From Sinomonas albida (GTDB lineage: Bacteria; Actinomycetota; Actinomycetes; Actinomycetales; Micrococcaceae): a stretch of 64,000 nucleotides of DNA. The notes under the pieces are model-generated. The model had not been told where the DNA came from and ran no database searches. It was given only the letters and a program-made list of their open reading frames with translations. This document shows, piece by piece, positions 8,980 through 17,322 of the stretch; position 1 is the first letter of the stretch, and every line of letters starts with the position of its first letter. A program made the translations under genes and the position numbers. The DNA lies in NCBI RefSeq assembly GCF_004919045.1, contig NZ_SWDW01000009.1, positions 1 through 64,000 on the forward strand. The letters run 5' to 3'.

Positions 8980-9626
8980 GTCCGTCCTTCGGGGGAGGGC
9001 CGGGGAGACTGCCCGTCCGGGTCATCATCGTCGACGACCATCCCCTCTTCGTCGCCGGGATCTCGCAGCTCTTCGAGAGCGACCCCCTGATGAGCCTCGA
9101 AGGCACGGCTTCCTGCGCGGAGGCCGCCGTCACGCTGTTCGATCGCGTCTCCCCCGAGGTGACGATCCTCGATGTGAACCTTCCGGACGAGAACGGCTTC
9201 GCCCTGGCGCGCACGCTTCTGGCCCGTTGGGCCGACGCCAAGATCCTCATCCTGAGCGGTCATAGCGAGCTGCAGTACCAGCGAACCGCCTTCCAGATCG
9301 GCGTATCCGGCTACGTCCAGAAAAGCTGCACCAGCGCCGAGCTTGCCGCCGCCGTCGCGGATGTGCGAGCCGGGCGGCTCCGCTTTGCGCCCGAGGTCCT
9401 CGCACGAGGCGGTCCGGTTCCCGCTCTTCCCGCGCCCACCCGCCGCGAGCTGGAAGTGCTCGCGCACATCCGGGCCGGATTGAGCAACAGGAATATCGCA
9501 CGGGAGCTCGTGGTGAGCGAGCGGACAATCCACTTCCACGTGAGTAATCTCCTCTCCAAACTTCAGGCAGTCTCCCGAACGCAGGCGCTGGCCCGCGCCC
9601 GCGAACTCGGCTGGCTCACTGACTGA
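8976..9626 (+). CDS. NarL/FixJ-family response regulator
   Basis: This 216-residue two-domain regulator has an N-terminal receiver with VRVIIVDDHPLF, the phosphoacceptor aspartate in TILDVNLPDENG (about D66) and a conserved lysine in GYVQKS. The C-terminal LuxR-type helix-turn-helix begins at PTRRELEVLAHIRAGLSNRNIA and ends with VSERTIHFHVSNLLSKL. Translation is coupled to the kinase by an ATGA overlap. The stop codon lies inside the last codons of the convergent ketosynthase gene (11-base overlap), so the two transcription units interleave. DNA target unknown; the divergent promoter region at 14526-14741 and the direct-repeat box at 8050 are the obvious places to look. Confidence 0.92.
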   Translation: MSPSFGGGPGRLPVRVIIVDDHPLFVAGISQLFESDPLMSLEGTASCAEAAVTLFDRVSPEVTILDVNLPDENGFALARTLLARWADAKILILSGHSELQYQRTAFQIGVSGYVQKSCTSAELAAAVADVRAGRLRFAPEVLARGGPVPALPAPTRRELEVLAHIRAGLSNRNIARELVVSERTIHFHVSNLLSKLQAVSRTQALARARELGWLTD

Positions 9627-10836
9627 GAGGTTCGGCGCCGGATGGCACGCAAGCGGGATCCCATGCGCCAAGCGCGACACTCGCGTTATGGCCCCCGAAG
9701 GCGAACGAATTCGACATCGCCCTTCGGAGTTCCGAGGAGCCCCGAGGCTTGCGCACGAGGTCGAGCCCTGGATCGAGTGGCGGGGCACTGTGCGCCGTCG
9801 GGGGCAGAAACTGCTCATTGAGCGCGAGAACCGTCGCAATCGCCTCTGTTGCGCCCGCGCTGCTCAGGCCGTGGCCGATCTGCGACTTGAGGGAGCTGAC
9901 CGGGATCCTCATGAGGCGCTCGCCGAAGACCTCTCGCAGCGCAGCAACCTCGACAGGGTCATTGAGGCGTGTGCCCGTGCCGTGGGCATTGACGTAGTCG
10001 ATCTGCTCAGGTGCGAGCCCGGCGTCATCGAGGCAGCGCCGCATGGCGAGGGTTGCTCCACGTCCTTCGGGATCGGGCGCCGTCATGTGGTGTGCGTCAT
10101 TCGAGAGGCCGTATCCAAGGACCTCGGCGTAGATGGTCGCTCCGCGCTCGATCGCCCGAGGCGCAGTTTCAAGGACGATGAGTGCGGCGTTCTCGCCAAG
10201 GACGGTGCCCTGTCGGTGCGAGTCCTCCGCGAAGGGCCTGCAGACGTTTCCCAATGCGCCGATGCTCGCGAAACCCCCATAGATAAGCTGGGTGAGGGTG
10301 TCGAGTCCGCCGACGAGAACGCTTTCCGCCCGCCCTGTGCGGAGAAGATCGACGCCAAGCCCAATGGCGTTCGTCCCCGCGGCGCAGGCCGTGATAGCCG
10401 TCAGGCATAGGCCCGCGATCTTCCACCGGTCCACAAGGGCCCGGCCGCCGCACGCGGACATCGAATTCATGACCGCGGCGTAGTCGGGCTTGTAGCCGTG
10501 CCTCCGGTGCCACAGCGCCGAGCTGATCTCGTCCGAACCAAGCGTCGTTCCGAGGGCGATGGCGGCGTCTCGGAGCTCGTCGGGACCGAGCCGGGCGTCG
10601 GTTATGGCCTCCTCTGCCGCGATCTGCAGGAGGCCTGACGGACGGCTCCCCGCCACCCCGCTGAGGTCGACGTCTTCTGGGATCTCGGCCGCGGCGTCGA
10701 TCCCGTATTGCGTGGCATCGAACTTCCGGACGGGAGCGAATGCTGTCCTCGAGGTCAGAATCCCCTCTCGCAACGCGTCGACGCCGGCCCCGAACGGCGA
10801 AACGCAGCCCATGCCTGTGATCACAATTCGCGTCAT
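9616..10836 (-). CDS. Beta-ketoacyl synthase (active KS of type II PKS)
   Basis: This 406-residue FabF-like ketosynthase catalyses decarboxylative condensation of malonyl-ACP with an acyl chain. The full Cys-His-His triad is present: C151 in TAITACAAGTNA, H285 in VNAHGTGTRLNDPVE and H322 in KSQIGHGLSSAG. The C-terminal SNSFAFGGHNAS motif is also intact. It is the last gene of the leftward operon and its start overlaps the stop of the preceding ketosynthase-like gene by ATGA. The two together look like a KS/chain-length-factor pair. With the dehydratase, ACP and ketoreductase close by, this points to repeated reducing condensations rather than housekeeping FabF function. Confidence 0.93.
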   Translation of the reverse strand: MTRIVITGMGCVSPFGAGVDALREGILTSRTAFAPVRKFDATQYGIDAAAEIPEDVDLSGVAGSRPSGLLQIAAEEAITDARLGPDELRDAAIALGTTLGSDEISSALWHRRHGYKPDYAAVMNSMSACGGRALVDRWKIAGLCLTAITACAAGTNAIGLGVDLLRTGRAESVLVGGLDTLTQLIYGGFASIGALGNVCRPFAEDSHRQGTVLGENAALIVLETAPRAIERGATIYAEVLGYGLSNDAHHMTAPDPEGRGATLAMRRCLDDAGLAPEQIDYVNAHGTGTRLNDPVEVAALREVFGERLMRIPVSSLKSQIGHGLSSAGATEAIATVLALNEQFLPPTAHSAPPLDPGLDLVRKPRGSSELRRAMSNSFAFGGHNASVALGAWDPACVPSGAEPLSQ

Positions 10837-11894
10837 GAGGGCCTCCTTGAGGGCGCTTTGAACAGGGCCGCTGCGGACTGGCCTCGCGTGCTGTCATGCC
10901 CGGTGACGACGACGGCGCGAGGCCGGGGGCCGACGTCGGCGGCGGACAGTGCCGAAACGGCGAGCACGGCGTTGAGCGCTGCCGAACAGGCGAACATCTC
11001 TCCTGTTGCGTCTTTCGGCCATGTGCCCCGCGCGACGTCCGAGCTCCGGACGAACTGCTCCTCGGCCTCACGCAGGAGCGTCCCGGGCCATCCCGAACCG
11101 ATGAACGCGTCGGGGGCGGGCGGGCAGCGGAGCACCGACTCGAGGGCCCGCGTGATGCCATCGCCCGCGTAGGCGGATGCGCCGTCGAGCTCGAAATTGA
11201 GGTCTGTTGCTACCGATGCCTCGACCAGTTCGGCCAGCGGAGCAGCACCTCGCTCGCGCGCGGCGTCCTCCCTCTCGAGGACGACGACGGCCGCCCCTTC
11301 ACCGAGCGCCCGAATGATCCGAGGAAAGCCTGTGGATTCGAGGGCGCGCTCGTACACGTCGGTCATCTCGTCGAATCCCCCGACGACGAGACGCTGTGCG
11401 CGCCCCGCGCGCAGTAGGTCGAGCGCGTACATGAGGCTTCCCGTGCCGCCGAGAACCGAACTCGGACCGCGGAGACCGAAGGAGATGGCAGCTTGTCCGG
11501 CCGCGGCATTCGCCACGACATTGGGGAAAAGGAGCGGCGAGATCACCGGATCGTCGGAGAGCACGTCAGCGAGGACCTTGCTCACGACTCCCGCAGAGCC
11601 AAAGCTCGTGTCGAGGACGAGGCCCGTGGTCTGGGCCATTTCGGGATCATCGATGCCGGAATGGCGAAGTGCCTGCGCGACGGCCGCCGTGGTGATCCGA
11701 CTGATGCGGTCCATCTTGCGCCGGAGCCGCTGGGGAACCCAGGCGACGGCACTGCCGTCGTCTACGCGCCGCACGGGCATCCCGCCGTTCGGCGCGCCTG
11801 GCTCGACGGTGCCGCCCACCACGGCTTTGAGGATGTCTGTGGCCGCGTGCCCCGAACTCGTGCACAGCCCATATCCCGTGACGACGACGCTCAT
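10833..11894 (-). CDS. Inactive ketosynthase partner (chain-length-factor-like)
   Basis: This 353-residue protein has the thiolase/KS fold (MSVVVTGYGLCTSSG at the start, GPSS at 143-146, LLRAGRAQRLVVGGFDE) but none of the catalytic triad. The nucleophile-elbow region reads LGGTGSLMYA (about 148-157) with no cysteine and looks shortened against FabF. The histidine motifs are replaced by FIGSGWPGT and GEMFACSAALN. Loss of all three residues next to an active KS is what is seen in chain-length factors of type II polyketide synthases and in KS-beta partners of aryl-polyene systems. Its likely job is to form a heterodimer with the downstream KS and set chain length. It overlaps both neighbours by ATGA. 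Confidence 0.85.
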   Translation of the reverse strand: MSVVVTGYGLCTSSGHAATDILKAVVGGTVEPGAPNGGMPVRRVDDGSAVAWVPQRLRRKMDRISRITTAAVAQALRHSGIDDPEMAQTTGLVLDTSFGSAGVVSKVLADVLSDDPVISPLLFPNVVANAAAGQAAISFGLRGPSSVLGGTGSLMYALDLLRAGRAQRLVVGGFDEMTDVYERALESTGFPRIIRALGEGAAVVVLEREDAARERGAAPLAELVEASVATDLNFELDGASAYAGDGITRALESVLRCPPAPDAFIGSGWPGTLLREAEEQFVRSSDVARGTWPKDATGEMFACSAALNAVLAVSALSAADVGPRPRAVVVTGHDSTRGQSAAALFKAPSRRPS

Positions 11895-12358
11895 CCCAGG
11901 GCCTTCGCATCCGGCACGTTGCTCAGCACCGAGTGGACTGTAAATTGGGCTGCGGCGCAGAGACCGCCGTCGATCCTCGCGGTAACACCGTACTTGCTGA
12001 CCTCACCGAGCTCGCCCTTCCGCACTGCCTCCATGCGGATCACGTCACCGGGCACGGCCTCGCGAACGAAGCGGACTCCGTCGATCCTTGCGAGCCTCGA
12101 CGAGATGAGTTCCTGGTCGAGGGGCTTGAGGAAGCGGCCCACTTGAGCCATGGCTTCGAGGAGGATCACGCCGGGAAGAATCGGTCGCCCCGGGAAGTGG
12201 CCCGTGAACCACGGCTCGGTCGCGCTCACCGCCTTGATCGCAACGGCCCGGTCGGGACCTGCCTCCTCGATGCGATCGAGGAGAAGGAACGGGTGGCGGT
12301 GGGGGAAGTACTCGGCCATGCTCGCCGCCGTCAAGGCGGTGGTGCCTTGTTCGATCAT
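11891..12358 (-). CDS. FabZ-like 3-hydroxyacyl-ACP dehydratase
   Basis: This 155-residue hot-dog-fold dehydratase removes water from 3-hydroxyacyl-ACP to give the trans-2-enoyl product. The family motif HRHPFLLLDRI is near the N-terminus. The catalytic pair is H54 in TGHFPGRPILPG and E68 in LLEAMAQ, 14 residues apart as in FabZ. The ATG at 12358 is chosen because the sequence aligns with FabZ from here and lies one base past the stop of the permease gene; an upstream in-frame extension would be unlike the family. It overlaps the chain-length-factor-like gene by ATGA. No enoyl reductase gene is found in the cluster, so the product may keep its double bonds. Confidence 0.9.
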   Translation of the reverse strand: MIEQGTTALTAASMAEYFPHRHPFLLLDRIEEAGPDRAVAIKAVSATEPWFTGHFPGRPILPGVILLEAMAQVGRFLKPLDQELISSRLARIDGVRFVREAVPGDVIRMEAVRKGELGEVSKYGVTARIDGGLCAAAQFTVHSVLSNVPDAKALG

Positions 12359-12359
12359 G

Positions 12360-13505
12360 TCAGCGCTCCTCGAACCGGAAGCGCACGAGGCCGATCCCGA
12401 AGAAGACGAGCGAGAAGGCGATGAGCACTGCCACGCTCGGGAGGACCTCAAGACTGTCGGCTCCCTTCATGATGATGCTCTGGTAGGCCTGCATCGCCCA
12501 GCCCTGCGGGGTCGCGAGGGCAATGCTCTGCATGAAGCCCGGCATGAAGGACAGCGGCACGTAGCAGCCGGCCACTGTCGCGAGCGTGAACACCAGCAGC
12601 GTTGCTAGGCCCGTGGCCTGCGCCTGCGTCTTGCTCAGCGAGGTAATCATGAGGCCGAAGCCGTTGGCGGCTGCAACGGCAGCACACGTCACGAGGATGA
12701 GTGCGGCAGGATTCCCCAGCGCCATCCCAAAGGCCAGGCGCCCGACGGCGAAGATCACCACAACCTGGACGAAGCCGATGAGAACGGTTGGCAGGAGCTT
12801 GCCCACGAGAATCGAGGACCGGCTCACGGGACTGATGAGCAAGCGACGGAGAGTGCCGCGTTCGCGCTCCATGAACAGGTACTGCGCGATCGTCGAGGCG
12901 ATGAAGAAGAGAAAGGCGACAGTGAAGCCCGGAATGTACTGTTCGGCGGCCGTCGGCTGCGCTGAGGTGTCTCGAGTGCCAGACTGGCTGGTCGTGAGGC
13001 GCAAGCTGGGCTCGGTCAGGATCGACGCCCCTTGGGCTTCAGTCTGCGGGTTCCCAGACGCCTTGGCGACCTGGCCCAGACGGGCTGCCTGGGAAGCTGC
13101 ACGGTTCGCCTCGAGGGCCGCCGAAATCTGGCCGTAGAGGAGCTGGGCGTTCGTCAGCTGTGACGGATCCTCGTAGAAGTCGATGCCCTTACCGTCCTCG
13201 GCTACGAGGACGGCTCCGATCGACTTGCCCTGATCCACGGCAGCCCTGGCATCGTCGGGGTTCGCCGTTCGCCACGTGATGCCCGGAATGGACGTGATGG
13301 CCTTTGCGACAGCCTCGGCCTGGACGCCGGATGCTGCGACCGGAATCGCGACGGGAGAGTCGGACTTGCCGCCACCGAAGACGCCGCCGAGGGCAATCGT
13401 CAGCACGACGCTGAACATGAGCGGCAGGACGAAAAGGTTGATGTATGTTCCGCGGTCTTTGGAGAGGATCAGAAGGTCCTTCCAGAAGACGTGAAGGGTT
13501 TTCAC
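12360..13505 (-). CDS. ABC-2 type exporter permease
   Basis: This 381-residue integral membrane protein has one N-terminal helix (about 20-42), a large extracytoplasmic region of roughly 150 residues, and five helices in the C-terminal half beginning at GFTVAFLFFIASTIAQYLF. The RERGTLRRLLISPVSRS loop is the classic ABC-2 coupling motif. It pairs with the ATPase gene 30 bases upstream to make a DrrAB/YhfK-type exporter. The GTG start is preceded by AGAAAGG. Its stop is one base from the dehydratase start, so export is built into the biosynthetic operon. Likely cargo is the product of this cluster, which is inference from context. Confidence 0.9.
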   Translation of the reverse strand: MKTLHVFWKDLLILSKDRGTYINLFVLPLMFSVVLTIALGGVFGGGKSDSPVAIPVAASGVQAEAVAKAITSIPGITWRTANPDDARAAVDQGKSIGAVLVAEDGKGIDFYEDPSQLTNAQLLYGQISAALEANRAASQAARLGQVAKASGNPQTEAQGASILTEPSLRLTTSQSGTRDTSAQPTAAEQYIPGFTVAFLFFIASTIAQYLFMERERGTLRRLLISPVSRSSILVGKLLPTVLIGFVQVVVIFAVGRLAFGMALGNPAALILVTCAAVAAANGFGLMITSLSKTQAQATGLATLLVFTLATVAGCYVPLSFMPGFMQSIALATPQGWAMQAYQSIIMKGADSLEVLPSVAVLIAFSLVFFGIGLVRFRFEER

Positions 13506-13535
13506 GGACGGTGATGCCTTTCTGTGGTCGGCCGA

Positions 13536-14525
13536 TCAGACGTCGCGGAGCTGGTTGCCCGTCAGCCCGATGAAGACCGTCTCGAGCGAGGGCGGAAGGA
13601 TCTGGCAGGTCTCGGGGTTCGGAGCGATGTCCTTGAGGATCGTCGTGACAAGGTCAACGGCGTCCTGGAGGACGCGCGTCGAAAGCTGTAGGACGCCGTC
13701 GTCGGTGACGCGATAAGTGACCCCCGGGTGCTTCTCCAGCAGGGCAAGAGCCCGTCGCTGCTCTTCAGCGTGGAGCGTGAGGCGAACGAGAGACGTGCCG
13801 TGCCGCGCGAGAACGCCGTCGAGCGAGCCTTCTTCTATGATCCGGCCGTGATCCACGATGGCGACCGTGCGGCAGAGCGCCTCGACCTCCTGCATGTAGT
13901 GAGTGACATAGACGATCGTCATGCCTTCGCTGTTCAGCTCACGGAGCGTGTCGAAGATGTAGTTGCGCGACTGTGGGTCGATCCCCACCGTCGGCTCATC
14001 GAGGATCAAGACCTGGGGCCGATGCAGGAGGGCAGCCGCAATGTTGAGCCGCCGCTTCTGGCCGCCGCTGAACTTGCCGACGGCGGGCCGAGCGGCCCGA
14101 TCCTCAAGGCCGACTCGGCGCAGGGCATCGGCGACGCGATCCTTGAGCTCCTGACCGCGCAATCCGTACATCGCGCCGAAGAACTGCAGATTCTCGCGCG
14201 CGCCGAGTTCCGGATAGATCGCGAGATCCTGCGGCACGACCCCCAGGACGCCCTTGACCCGGTTCGGCTCCTCGGCAATGTCGATGCCGAGGACGCGTGC
14301 TTGGCCGGAGTCGCCCTTGACCAATCCCGCGATGATCGAGATGAGGGTTGTCTTGCCAGCACCATTGGGTCCCAGCAGGCCCACGAAGTCTCCCTGCTGA
14401 ACGGTCCACGAGGTGCCGTCGACCGCCCGCACATGGTCGAAGCTCTTGACGATCCCGCTCAGCTCGAGCGCAGCGGCCGATTCGGACGCTGCGCAGCCTG
14501 CCATCGCTTCCTGCGCTGTGGTCAT
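13536..14525 (-). CDS. ABC exporter ATP-binding protein (DrrA-like)
   Basis: This 329-residue ABC ATPase has Walker [10 protein letters not shown], signature FSGGQKRRL, Walker [16 protein letters not shown] and an H-loop in [13 protein letters not shown]-terminal domain of about 90 residues follows, as in drug and lipid exporters of the DrrA type. It is the first gene of the leftward operon and starts at an ATG preceded by a GGGGGAGAGGG ribosome binding site. It powers the adjacent ABC-2 permease. Its promoter must lie in the 216-base gap shared with the divergent ACP gene. Confidence 0.93.
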   Translation of the reverse strand: MTTAQEAMAGCAASESAAALELSGIVKSFDHVRAVDGTSWTVQQGDFVGLLGPNGAGKTTLISIIAGLVKGDSGQARVLGIDIAEEPNRVKGVLGVVPQDLAIYPELGARENLQFFGAMYGLRGQELKDRVADALRRVGLEDRAARPAVGKFSGGQKRRLNIAAALLHRPQVLILDEPTVGIDPQSRNYIFDTLRELNSEGMTIVYVTHYMQEVEALCRTVAIVDHGRIIEEGSLDGVLARHGTSLVRLTLHAEEQRRALALLEKHPGVTYRVTDDGVLQLSTRVLQDAVDLVTTILKDIAPNPETCQILPPSLETVFIGLTGNQLRDV

Positions 14526-14741
14526 GGAGTCCCTCTCCCCCGGAATGCACGATGTGATTCACCGTACTCACGCGGGACGATCGGGATACACCGCATAAAT
14601 TGCAGGTTCTCTTCCAGTGTTTCTACCGGGTACCCGCTGCCAGTGCGGCCTGTAGAGTCCAAGTCGCACGTTGTGCCCTCACTTGCGAATGCCCGCGGCA
14701 CAAGCGCCTCGCACGCACCCATTGGAAAGGCTCAATTCGAC
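14526..14741. promoter_or_regulatory. Divergent control region of the polyketide-like cluster
   Basis: This 216-base gap between the leftward exporter/ketosynthase operon and the rightward ACP operon must contain both promoters. It is clearly less G+C-rich than the genes on either side. A 10-base perfect palindrome CGGGTACCCG lies at 14627-14636 near the middle. No regulator gene is embedded in it; the nearest regulator is the two-component pair at 8116-9626. Confidence 0.55.
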
Positions 14742-15008
14742 ATGGAAATGACCCCCGAAATCACTCTTGACGGACTCAAGGAACTTATGATTTCTCGGCT
14801 CAATCTCGATATAGAGCCCGCGGACATCCTCCCGGAACTTTCTCTCGTGCAGGATCTCGGCCTCGACTCCGTGGACCTTCTCGAGGTCGCCATCGGGATT
14901 GAGCGAACCTACAGGGTCAAGATCACTCAGAACGACACAGCGGCGTTTGCGACCCTGCAGTCGCTACACGAGTTCTGCCGCGAGCGGCGTCTCGCCGCGG
15001 CCAGATGA
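14742..15008 (+). CDS. Acyl carrier protein
   Basis: This 88-residue acidic helical carrier has the phosphopantetheine attachment motif DLGLDSVDLLEVAI, with the modified serine at about residue 43. The motif is DSV rather than the common DSL, typical of secondary-metabolism carriers more than of primary AcpP. The ATG at 14742 is preceded by GGAAAGG 11 bases upstream; a second ATG two codons on is also possible. The stop overlaps the ketoreductase start by ATGA. It would carry the growing chain between KS, ketoreductase and dehydratase. A phosphopantetheinyl transferase that could activate it is encoded at the end of the same operon. Confidence 0.93.
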   Translation: MEMTPEITLDGLKELMISRLNLDIEPADILPELSLVQDLGLDSVDLLEVAIGIERTYRVKITQNDTAAFATLQSLHEFCRERRLAAAR

Positions 15009-15766
15009 GGCGGCGTCCCGCCACACCCCTCGGCCCGCCCCGCACGGCGCTGGTCGTGGGCGGCACGGGAGGGATCGGCACCGCGATCGTGCGCCGGCTC
15101 GCACCCACGTGTGAGCGGATCCTGTTCACGTACGGCCGTCAGGAAGAGGCTGCCCTCGCGCTCGAGCACGAGCTCGCAGCCGACCATGTTGCGGCGACCG
15201 CCGTCCGCGCCGATCTCGACGACCCGTCAGCGTGGGAGGGGGCGCTCCGTTCGCTCGTCGAGGCCGAGCCCATCGACCTCCTCGTGAACGCGGCCGGAGC
15301 GAGCGACGACGCGCTGTGCCTCGACGTCGGCATCGAGGCGTTCACCCGCCAGTATCGGATCAACGTCACCGCGCCGTGGCTCGCGATGGTCGTTGTCGGG
15401 CGGGACATGGCGTATCACCGCCGAGGGCGCATCATCAATGTCGCCTCGGTCGCCGCGACGGTGAACTCTCCCGGGCGCAGCGTGTACGCGAGCACGAAGG
15501 CCGCTGTCGTATCGCTCACGAAGTCCTTCGCGATCGAACTCGGACGCTTCGGGATCCGCGTCAACGCCGTGGCGCCGGGCTTCGTCGAGACGCCGATGAT
15601 CAGCGATTTCGATGAGAGAACCCGGGTGGACTTCGTCGAAAGGGTGCCGCTTGGCCGCTTCGCGACGGCGGACGAAGTGGCGAGCACAGTCCAATTCCTC
15701 GCAGGGGAACACGCCGAGTATCTCCACGGCGCCATCATTCCGGTGGACGGAGGCACGTCAGCATGA
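15005..15766 (+). CDS. FabG-like 3-ketoacyl-ACP reductase (SDR)
   Basis: This 253-residue short-chain dehydrogenase has the nucleotide-binding GGTGGIG motif at 19-25, NAAG at about 95-98, and the catalytic set N120, S148, Y161 and K165 (VYASTKAAV). The C-terminus reads FLAGEHAEYLHGAIIPVDGG, typical of FabG. It would reduce the 3-ketoacyl chain on the ACP made by the KS pair, using NAD(P)H. It overlaps the ACP gene upstream and the glycosyltransferase gene downstream by ATGA, showing that modification enzymes and the chain-building set are translated together. Confidence 0.92.
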   Translation: MRRRPATPLGPPRTALVVGGTGGIGTAIVRRLAPTCERILFTYGRQEEAALALEHELAADHVAATAVRADLDDPSAWEGALRSLVEAEPIDLLVNAAGASDDALCLDVGIEAFTRQYRINVTAPWLAMVVVGRDMAYHRRGRIINVASVAATVNSPGRSVYASTKAAVVSLTKSFAIELGRFGIRVNAVAPGFVETPMISDFDERTRVDFVERVPLGRFATADEVASTVQFLAGEHAEYLHGAIIPVDGGTSA

Positions 15767-16650
15767 GGCCCGAGGCGTCCGTGATCGTGCCGACCTACAA
15801 CAAGCGGGACCGTCTGGCCTTCACCCTGGAGAGCTTCGCGTACCAGCGGGACTGCAATTTCGAGGTCGTCGTCTGCGATGACGGATCAACCGACGGAACT
15901 TCGGCCGTGCTCAACCGCTTGCGTGGCAACGTGCCCTACCCCCTCGTGACCGTATCCGGTTCGCGCAGAGGCGCCGGCGCGGCGCGGAACCGGGCTGCCA
16001 GGGCGGCGCGCGGGAGCGTCCTCGTGTTCAACGACGACGACATGGTCCCGGCGCCCGGATATATTTCGCGCCACGTCGAGGCCTGTTCGGATCACGACGT
16101 GCTGTCGCGGGGCGAGCGCTGGACGGTGCCGGTCGACGTAGTGCCACTCTTCCTTGGGCACGTGGTCGACCCGAGGCTGTACGTCGACATCTGGTCCCGC
16201 GCGCGGATGACCGTCGCCGAAAAGTGGACGCTCGACGCCCTCACGGCGAGCCCGAATCACCAATACCGATTCCTTCAGACCTGCACGAGCAACCTCGCAA
16301 TGCGTCGCGCATCGTTCGATCGGATCGGCGGCTTCGACGAGTCCTTCGGCACGCGATGGGGTGCGGAAGACACCGAATTCGGCTACCGCGCCCAACTCGC
16401 GGGCGCGGGGATCCGTCTCACCTCGTCGGCGAAGAATCTCCACCTCGAGCATTCGAACGATTCTGGCGAGAAATTTCGCAGCGGGCTCGACAATTTCCGC
16501 CATCTCGGCGAAATCCATTCCGACAGCAAGGGAATTTCCGCGCTCGTGCGCTACGTCGAGCTCGCGGTCGAGAGAGGACATGCCGGGGAACTGTTCAACG
16601 AACAGGAATTCATCGACCGGGATTCACCCGACATCGTCCTCTTTTGCTAG
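15763..16650 (+). CDS. Family 2 glycosyltransferase
   Basis: This 295-residue GT-A-fold glycosyltransferase starts directly with ASVIVPTYNKRDRL. It has the nucleotide-sugar motifs DDGSTDGT, the metal-binding FNDDDM at about 91-96, and a C-terminal galactosyltransferase-like segment GGFDESFGTRWGAEDTEFGYR. No membrane helices are seen, so it is cytosolic or peripheral. In this operon it probably adds a sugar to the acyl product or to an acceptor that is later acylated. Donor and acceptor cannot be read from the sequence. The start overlaps the ketoreductase stop by ATGA. Confidence 0.88.
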   Translation: MRPEASVIVPTYNKRDRLAFTLESFAYQRDCNFEVVVCDDGSTDGTSAVLNRLRGNVPYPLVTVSGSRRGAGAARNRAARAARGSVLVFNDDDMVPAPGYISRHVEACSDHDVLSRGERWTVPVDVVPLFLGHVVDPRLYVDIWSRARMTVAEKWTLDALTASPNHQYRFLQTCTSNLAMRRASFDRIGGFDESFGTRWGAEDTEFGYRAQLAGAGIRLTSSAKNLHLEHSNDSGEKFRSGLDNFRHLGEIHSDSKGISALVRYVELAVERGHAGELFNEQEFIDRDSPDIVLFC

Positions 16651-16671
16651 AAGACCTCCAAGGAGCACATC

Positions 16672-17322
16672 ATGTTTGACAGCGAGAACTTTGACGAGGC
16701 CCTCCGAAACCTGCGGGACGGCAAGATGGTCCTGGTGGTGGACGACGCCACCCGCGAGAACGAGGGCGACCTCGTCGCGGCTGCCGAGTTCGTGACCGGC
16801 GAGCAGATCAACTTCATGGCGCGCGAGGCCCGCGGGCTCATCTGCGTCGCCGTCGAACGATCCATCGCGGAGGCGAACGACCTCCCACAGATGGTCCGGC
16901 ACAATGAGGACCACTTGGGGACGGCCTTCACCGTGTCCGTCGACGCAGCGCCCGAATTCGGTGTCACAACCGGGATCTCCGCGTTCGATCGGGCCGAGAC
17001 CATTCGGGTCCTGCTCGATAGCGGGCTTGGTCCAGAGTCGCTTCGCCGCCCCGGGCATGTGTTCCCCCTCGTCGCCCATCCGACGGGTGTGCTGGGCCGA
17101 CGCGGTCACACCGAGGCATCCACCGACCTGTGCGCCCTCGCCGGGCTGCGCCGCGCTGCCGTCATCGTCGAGGTGCTCGGGGCCGACGGGCGGATGGCAC
17201 GCGACTCGACCCTGGACGAGTTCGCGCATGACCACGGCCTCATCACCGTCTCGGTCGACGATGTTGTCCAGGCCCGCCTCGCGGCCACCACTCGCTTCGT
17301 CGAAACGGCCGAACCCCGATGA
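16672..17322 (+). CDS. ribB: 3,4-dihydroxy-2-butanone 4-phosphate synthase (RibB)
   Basis: This 216-residue stand-alone RibB converts ribulose 5-phosphate to 3,4-dihydroxy-2-butanone 4-phosphate and formate. The acidic metal and substrate loop RENEGDL, the REARGLIC segment, TGISAFDRAETI, RRPGHVFPL and RRGHTEASTDL are all present, so it should be active. CAAGGAG lies 6 bases before the ATG. It has no RibA (GTP cyclohydrolase) domain, no riboflavin genes beside it and no FMN riboswitch-like leader; the 21-base gap to the glycosyltransferase leaves no room for one. Its overlap with the acyltransferase gene (ATGA) ties it to this cluster. It may supply a four-carbon building block, or extra flavin precursor; the first is the more interesting reading. 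Confidence 0.92.
   Translation: MFDSENFDEALRNLRDGKMVLVVDDATRENEGDLVAAAEFVTGEQINFMAREARGLICVAVERSIAEANDLPQMVRHNEDHLGTAFTVSVDAAPEFGVTTGISAFDRAETIRVLLDSGLGPESLRRPGHVFPLVAHPTGVLGRRGHTEASTDLCALAGLRRAAVIVEVLGADGRMARDSTLDEFAHDHGLITVSVDDVVQARLAATTRFVETAEPR

Noticed and set aside
16651-16671. FMN riboswitch before ribB
   Set aside because: The gap is only 21 bases, far too short for the conserved aptamer.
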